28,174 nucleotides of DNA, taken from positions 1 through 28,174 of IMG/VR virus record IMGVR_UViG_3300050821_017097, one strand, 5' to 3'. Shown in pieces: positions 27,874-28,174 of this stretch. Source of the stretch: a virus. Below the pieces are notes generated by a model. It made no database searches, was not told where the DNA came from, and saw nothing but the letters and a program-made list of their open reading frames with translations. The position numbers and the translations under genes were made by a program. Within the stretch, counting starts at the first letter, position 1. Each line of letters opens with the position of its first letter.

Positions 27874-28174
27874 GCCGGCCGCCCCAGCTCCTGCTGGCGG
27901 TGAAGCAGCCGTACGCCTGGCTGATCGTGCACGGGTTGAAGGATGTGGAAAACCGCAGTTGGTTTCAGCAACGGGCCTTAGAGGGCCGGATCGGAATTGT
28001 GTCCAGCAAGGCGAAGTGCCCACTTCCCAAACTGCGCGAGATCGAACGCGCCTATCGAGTCAAGATCCCGCCGGAGGAGCTGGTCTATAGCGCGATCATC
28101 GGTTCGATCCAAGTCACGGGGTACGTCGAAAAGAGCCGCAGCAAGTGGTTCAGCGGGCCGCTCGGCTGGCTTCT
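27870..28174 (+). CDS. ASCH-domain protein, 3' end cut by the window
   Basis: At least 101 residues. The GTG at 27870 overlaps the previous stop (GTGA). LLLAVKQPYAWLIVHGLKDV and ENRSWF are the ASCH opening; the fold continues GRIGIVSSKAK, then YSAIIGSIQVTGYVEKSRSK and GPLGWL. ASCH domains are beta barrels that bind RNA or modified nucleosides, and some hydrolyse N4-acetylcytidine. The C-terminus lies outside the window. The function in a phage is unknown; RNA-related regulation is the family expectation. Confidence 0.75.
   Translation, partial: MSRPPQLLLAVKQPYAWLIVHGLKDVENRSWFQQRALEGRIGIVSSKAKCPLPKLREIERAYRVKIPPEELVYSAIIGSIQVTGYVEKSRSKWFSGPLGWL

Noticed and set aside
27833-28090. Frames other than the ASCH frame at the right end
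   Set aside because: They lack motifs; the frame starting GTG 27870 shows a clear ASCH pattern and GTGA coupling.
1-28174. CRISPR arrays, tRNA/rRNA genes, transposases, integrase and attachment sites
   Set aside because: Looked for on both strands; no regular spacer repeats, cloverleaf, recombinase motif or flanking duplication was recognised.

Overview
The window is most of the head half of a tailed double-stranded DNA phage or prophage (Caudoviricetes). The likely host is an Acidobacteriota bacterium of the Solibacter/Bryobacter type. That host call is an inference from protein style: an IPT/TIG-like domain on the head-tail connector, a secreted collagen-like protein with a short hydrophobic leader, high GC, and many small proteins with poor Shine-Dalgarno sites. 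No integrase, tail gene, tRNA, rRNA, CRISPR array or transposase was seen, so lysogeny is neither supported nor excluded. Tail genes would lie beyond the left edge.

Layout. From about 25.9 kb leftwards almost everything is read on the minus strand. 25.9-23.8 kb: small proteins and a terminase-small-subunit-like HTH protein, then a tiny Lys/Ala-rich protein. 23.7-21.5 kb: a PP-loop (PAPS-reductase-family) enzyme and two tandem ParB/sulfiredoxin-fold proteins, resembling IbrA/IbrB pairs. 21.2-18.9 kb: large terminase followed by an overlapping ECF-like sigma factor. 18.6-14.0 kb: a tightly coupled operon with a collagen-like secreted protein, a Cys-cluster basic protein, a receiver-only response regulator, an XhlA-like coiled-coil/TM protein, a FliA/WhiG-type sigma factor, two small proteins and a 26-residue membrane peptide, closed by a strong hairpin. 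13.6-11.9 kb: small genes including an RlpA-like double-psi-barrel protein. 11.6-0.1 kb: the head module, with portal fused to a Mu F-like domain, a small linker gene, a Clp-D2-type AAA+ ATPase, a GT-B glycosyltransferase, protease plus nested scaffold, HK97-fold major capsid with an Ig-like insertion, a predicted lipoprotein and an IPT-fused head-tail connector.

Three groups run on the plus strand. (1) A three-gene cassette at 5.47-6.33 kb sits inside the head module and begins with a protein that closely resembles Acb2, the anti-CBASS cyclic-oligonucleotide sponge. (2) Isolated small genes lie at 18.64, 21.2 (ribbon-helix-helix) and 24.6 kb. (3) The right-end operon from 26.4 kb encodes basic proteins, an HNH endonuclease, two membrane proteins and an ASCH-domain protein cut by the window edge. 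Three plus-strand promoters share a near-identical core (TTGATATWCTKAWTA), suggesting one co-regulated set that may be controlled by the ribbon-helix-helix protein.

How it may work (inference): the plus-strand set looks early/regulatory. The two sigma factors and the receiver protein could switch or time the minus-strand structural genes. The terminase, portal, protease/scaffold, capsid and connector build the head. The AAA+ ATPase, glycosyltransferase, lipoprotein and IbrAB-like enzymes are accessory. The most notable points are the phage-borne response-regulator plus two-sigma set, the IbrA plus doubled IbrB module, the Clp-like ATPase in a head operon, the Acb2-like cassette, and an A10 slippery tract at the portal/Mu F boundary where either frame shift gives a free portal-sized product.
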